A DNA stretch of 64,000 nt from Bacteroidales bacterium (GTDB taxonomy: Bacteria > Bacteroidota > Bacteroidia > Bacteroidales > UBA3824), in NCBI GenBank assembly GCA_016286055.1, contig JAEERW010000011.1, forward strand, positions 43,899 to 107,898, given 5' to 3'. Shown one piece after another: positions 61,648-64,000 of the stretch. How positions within the stretch are numbered: the first letter of the stretch is position 1; the number at the start of each line of letters is the position of its first letter. Both the position numbers and the translations under genes were made by a program. The notes under the pieces were generated by a model. It saw only the letters and a list, made by a program, of their open reading frames with translations. It was not told the origin of the DNA and did no database searches.

Positions 61648-62700
61648 ATGCTCTTGCCCGATAACAAAACACTAAATATCAGCACTTTGTCGCAGATTTT
61701 TGATAACACGACAGCCACTTACAAATTCTATTGGTTTGTGGGGTTGCTTGATATTTTGATGAGGGAACGAAAAACTAAAATTTCTTTTTGGGAAATCATT
61801 GCAACAATGATTTCTGAATCGTGGTATCCGATTCATTATTTCAAGATTTCCTTTGGCAAATCTGATTCATTGTTTGATTATTCGCTTCAAATTCAAAATG
61901 ATTTGCAAATTTCTATTGAATTGGACAAAGATAAAATCAAAAGTCAATTGCTTAATAATCTTGAAAATACGAAGAAATATCTTCGGATTTTTACCAAAAA
62001 TGTACCTTACAGATTTCTCTCGCCTTGGATAAAATATACATACGATGACGATGTGATTGTAAAATCGCAGAGTTTTACAAACAATTGTCTGTATTCCATT
62101 TACAGCGAAGAAATTGAAATCAATCCAATTTGGATTGATTATCTGACTGAGAATTATGTAATTCTCAGAGATTTTGCATTTTGGAATTTGACAGATTTTC
62201 TGCAAAAACGAAATCCAAATGTTCCAAATCTACCTGCAAAACTTGTAAAACTTTTGCAACGCGAGTCGCTGACAAAACAGCGCAAATTTTGGGACACTTA
62301 CATCGAATCTGTTGGAAAAATCAATTGCATTTACACAGGCAAAGAAATCTTTGCCAAGAAATACGATTTAGACCATTTTGTGCCGTGGAGTTTTGTGTCG
62401 CACAATCTGTTATGGAATCTTTTGCCCGCCGATGCAAGCATAAATTCTTCCAAAAGCAACAATCTTCCGCCGTTGGATAAATATTTGAAACCGTTTGCAA
62501 AAATGCAGCAAAACGCATTGAAAACGCTTTATACAAAAAATCCAAACAATAACATTTTTGAAGACTATCTTACAGTTTTTGATTCTGTTTCAGAATTGGT
62601 AAAAATGCCACAAAACGAGTTTTGCGATGTTTTGGGCAAAACATTTACGCCGCTTGTACAAATTGCGGAAAATTCGGGTTTTAAAATTTGGCAGCAATGA
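61648..62700 (+). CDS. HNH endonuclease-domain protein
   Basis: 350 residues from the ATG at 61648. A TTG at 61615, the start of the longest frame, lies inside a TATATTTG promoter box and is rejected. The N-terminal 220 residues are helical and unclassified (TATYKFYWFVGLLDILMRER). The HNH core lies at about 229-275: CIYTGKEI, then KKYDLDHFVPWSFVSHNLLWNLLPADASINSSK (key His in LDHFVPW, Asn in LWNLLP, Asn/Ser in SINSSKSN). A DNA-cutting role is likely. Overlaps the next gene by ATGA, so the two proteins are made together. Confidence 0.85.
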   Translation: MLLPDNKTLNISTLSQIFDNTTATYKFYWFVGLLDILMRERKTKISFWEIIATMISESWYPIHYFKISFGKSDSLFDYSLQIQNDLQISIELDKDKIKSQLLNNLENTKKYLRIFTKNVPYRFLSPWIKYTYDDDVIVKSQSFTNNCLYSIYSEEIEINPIWIDYLTENYVILRDFAFWNLTDFLQKRNPNVPNLPAKLVKLLQRESLTKQRKFWDTYIESVGKINCIYTGKEIFAKKYDLDHFVPWSFVSHNLLWNLLPADASINSSKSNNLPPLDKYLKPFAKMQQNALKTLYTKNPNNNIFEDYLTVFDSVSELVKMPQNEFCDVLGKTFTPLVQIAENSGFKIWQQ

Positions 62701-63569
62701 AAAAGACTAAAAACAATCCGCACCTGACCGCAAAAGAGCGCACAACAATCTCGTTTCCAACTCGTTGGCTCAAACAAAACGATTGTTTAAAAGGCGAAAT
62801 CTTAGATTTCGGCTGCGGTTTTGGTTTTGATACTGACGAACTCAAAAAAGAGAGTTTCAATATTGTCGGTTACGACAATTATTATCGTCCCGAATATCCA
62901 ACAAAACGCTTTGACACAATAATTTGCAATTATGTTTTAAACGTTCTTGAACCAGAAGAGCAAGCGGCTGTTTTAATGTCGGTTTCAGAACTTCTGAAAC
63001 CCAACGGAAAGGCATTTTTCTCAGTTCGACGCGATTTAAAATACGAAGGATTTCGTACTCATTTTGTACACAAAATGCCTACATATCAATGCAATGTGAT
63101 TTTGCCATACAAAAGTGTTTTCGCAAACGAAAACTGCGAGATTTATGAATATCAGCATTTTAACAAAACGGACTTCAAAGAAAAATACGAACTTTCAAAC
63201 ACTTGTCCGTTTTGCAATCTCAACCCCAAAGTAGAAATCATCAGCGAAACGGCGACGGCGTTGGCGTTTCTCGATGGTTATCCCGTCAGCAAAGGTCATA
63301 CATTGATAATTCCCAAACGCCACGTGGCTGATTATTTTGAACTTACAACACGTGAGCAACGCGCCCTTTGGTTGCTTGTCAACCGTTGCAAAACGATACT
63401 TGCCGACCGCTACCACCCCGACGGTTTCAACGTCGGCATCAACGTTGGACAAGCCGCCGGACAATCAGTTTTCCACGTGCATATACACATAATTCCAAGG
63501 TACAAAGGCGACGTGGAGAATCCCAAAGGCGGGGTGAGAGGGGTGATACCACACAAACAAAAATATTGA
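62697..63569 (+). CDS. Methyltransferase-HIT fusion protein
   Basis: 290 residues from the ATG at 62697. N-terminal class I SAM-dependent methyltransferase domain (about 30-160): motif I ILDFGCGFGFDTDEL, GYDNYYRP (acidic/polar motif II), DTIICNYVLNVLEP and LLKPNGKAFFSVRRD. C-terminal HIT domain (about 170-290): TCPFCN, the PVSKGHTLIIPKRHVADYFEL region and the active site HVHIHIIPRY (HxHxHxx). HIT proteins are nucleotidyl hydrolases or transferases. The fusion is coupled by ATGA to an HNH nuclease, as in a nuclease/modifier or toxin/antitoxin pair. The true substrate of either half is unknown. Confidence 0.9.
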   Translation: MKKTKNNPHLTAKERTTISFPTRWLKQNDCLKGEILDFGCGFGFDTDELKKESFNIVGYDNYYRPEYPTKRFDTIICNYVLNVLEPEEQAAVLMSVSELLKPNGKAFFSVRRDLKYEGFRTHFVHKMPTYQCNVILPYKSVFANENCEIYEYQHFNKTDFKEKYELSNTCPFCNLNPKVEIISETATALAFLDGYPVSKGHTLIIPKRHVADYFELTTREQRALWLLVNRCKTILADRYHPDGFNVGINVGQAAGQSVFHVHIHIIPRYKGDVENPKGGVRGVIPHKQKY

Positions 63570-63576
63570 AAAAGAT

Positions 63577-63607
63577 TTTTGTGAAAGTCCTTTTTTTTGT
63601 ATATTTG
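63577..63607 (+). promoter_or_regulatory. Probable promoter of the DUF3375 gene
   Basis: TTTT (63577-63580), 19 bases, TATATTTG (63600-63607), or TTTG with 18 bases; 29 bases before the ATG at 63637. Confidence 0.55.
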
Positions 63608-63636
63608 TGCGTTTAAATGCTTTTGCGAAAAGAATA

Positions 63637-64000
63637 ATGGCATCGTTTGAACAAATATCAAAAGTGTTGGATAAATCCCCGAGCGTCGCTATACTCAGGG
63701 CGCGGAGTTGTGACCTGATTCTTGGTTTTTTGATTTCTACATTTGATGATGAAATAGCCATTTCATCTGAAAATATACATAATAGGTTGGCAGATTACTT
63801 GGATGATATAGGAGTAGAAAACGATGCAGAAAATGACATCCAAATATCTGATACATACGAAGAAAAAGCAGTTAAATATATCAAAAAGTGGACAGATAAT
63901 GGATATTTGACCAACTATAAGAATGAGGATGGTGAAATCTATTATGAATTGTCTTCACACACAAGCAAGGAGATTGATTGGCTTTCAGGATTGAAACGCG
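63637..64000 (+). CDS. jetA: DUF3375 protein, Wadjet subunit JetA, 5' part
   Basis: The first 121 codons, truncated by the window end. It starts MASFEQISKVLDKSPSVAIL. ILRARSCDLILGFLISTF matches the conserved LRxxxxPLILxFL start of DUF3375, followed by a winged-helix-like part and a segment (SSHTSKEIDWLSGLKR) that in DUF3375 precedes the conserved FVGTESR stretch. DUF3375 is the kleisin-like JetA of Wadjet systems, which with JetB, JetC (SMC/MukB-like) and JetD (nuclease) cleaves circular plasmids. The remaining jet genes would lie downstream of the window. It is not the first gene of this unit: a promoter lies between it and the HIT fusion. Confidence 0.75.
   Translation, partial: MASFEQISKVLDKSPSVAILRARSCDLILGFLISTFDDEIAISSENIHNRLADYLDDIGVENDAENDIQISDTYEEKAVKYIKKWTDNGYLTNYKNEDGEIYYELSSHTSKEIDWLSGLKR

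Noticed and set aside
1..64000. Reverse transcriptase or DGR template repeat in this window
   Set aside because: No ORF shows a YxDD catalytic site, and no second copy of the fixed VR sequence (such as the phrase for GCRVANR) was found by eye on either strand.
1..64000. tRNA, rRNA, CRISPR arrays, IS elements
   Set aside because: I saw no T-loop-like GTTCRANYC phrases in the right setting, no regularly spaced repeats in non-coding sequence, and no transposase motifs. A tRNAscan or ISfinder run would be needed to be sure.

Overview
The window looks like the chromosome of an uncultivated member of the Bacteroidota, probably order Bacteroidales. The evidence is a SecDF fusion, very little Shine-Dalgarno sequence, promoters of the TTTG-N19-TAnnTTTG type (a perfect one precedes secDF), many short Sec-type signal peptides ending in AQ, and family types typical of the phylum: AAA/PD-(D/E)XK proteins, TPR-SpoIIE phosphatases, and ECF sigma / anti-sigma pairs. 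No rRNA, tRNA, transposase, CRISPR array or reverse transcriptase was recognised.

1-16 kb is an accessory region. It holds the end of a caspase-like peptidase, two exported TPR-CHAT putative proteases whose last 114 residues are almost identical, a J-domain membrane protein, an SH3/DUF3761 secreted protein, a TDMFGN tandem-repeat protein, a long operon of MORN-type and small envelope proteins (one MORN gene is frameshifted), and two paralogous HTH regulators. Each HTH gene is divergent from an AAA/PD-(D/E)XK nuclease-like gene. Five minus-strand transcription units here share one promoter-like element, GTAACCTT-N14-CACTAA (one copy CATTAA), with exactly the same spacing. It resembles an ECF-sigma promoter and defines a probable local regulon. 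An ECF sigma / membrane anti-sigma pair lies at 17.6-18.9 kb.

18.9-47.9 kb is mostly housekeeping: PepD, a second ECF sigma operon, a CAP-domain protein, Xaa-Pro aminopeptidase, a receiver-only response regulator, SixA, glutaminyl cyclase, thioesterase, SecDF, a LolD-like ATPase, a DUF2400 protein, a TrmN6-like methyltransferase, an NrtR-like Nudix regulator, transporters, nitroreductase, YjbQ, a MerR regulator, RecG, a PLP decarboxylase, two TPR/SpoIIE signalling proteins and envelope proteins. The 490-base gap at 25.5-26.0 kb carries two tandem promoter-to-hairpin units that could be small RNAs.

48.0-49.3 kb contains the most striking gene: an exported formylglycine-generating-enzyme-like (C-type lectin fold) protein. 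Its C-terminus has the codon signature of a diversity-generating retroelement variable region, with clustered NNC codons where a template would carry AAC. No template or reverse transcriptase is in the window, so it would be a trans target. The gene lies between two 77-base direct repeats of the promoter and start of the downstream alpha-2-macroglobulin gene.

49.3-61.5 kb holds that 2048-residue alpha-2-macroglobulin, an MbnP-like protein, a VanW protein, a nitroreductase, an esterase, an AlaX editing protein, a uracil-DNA-glycosylase-family protein and an AlbA_2/Schlafen-type regulator. From 61.6 kb to the end the content turns to defence-like genes: an HNH nuclease translationally coupled to a methyltransferase-HIT fusion, then the start of a DUF3375 gene, the JetA subunit of Wadjet anti-plasmid systems.
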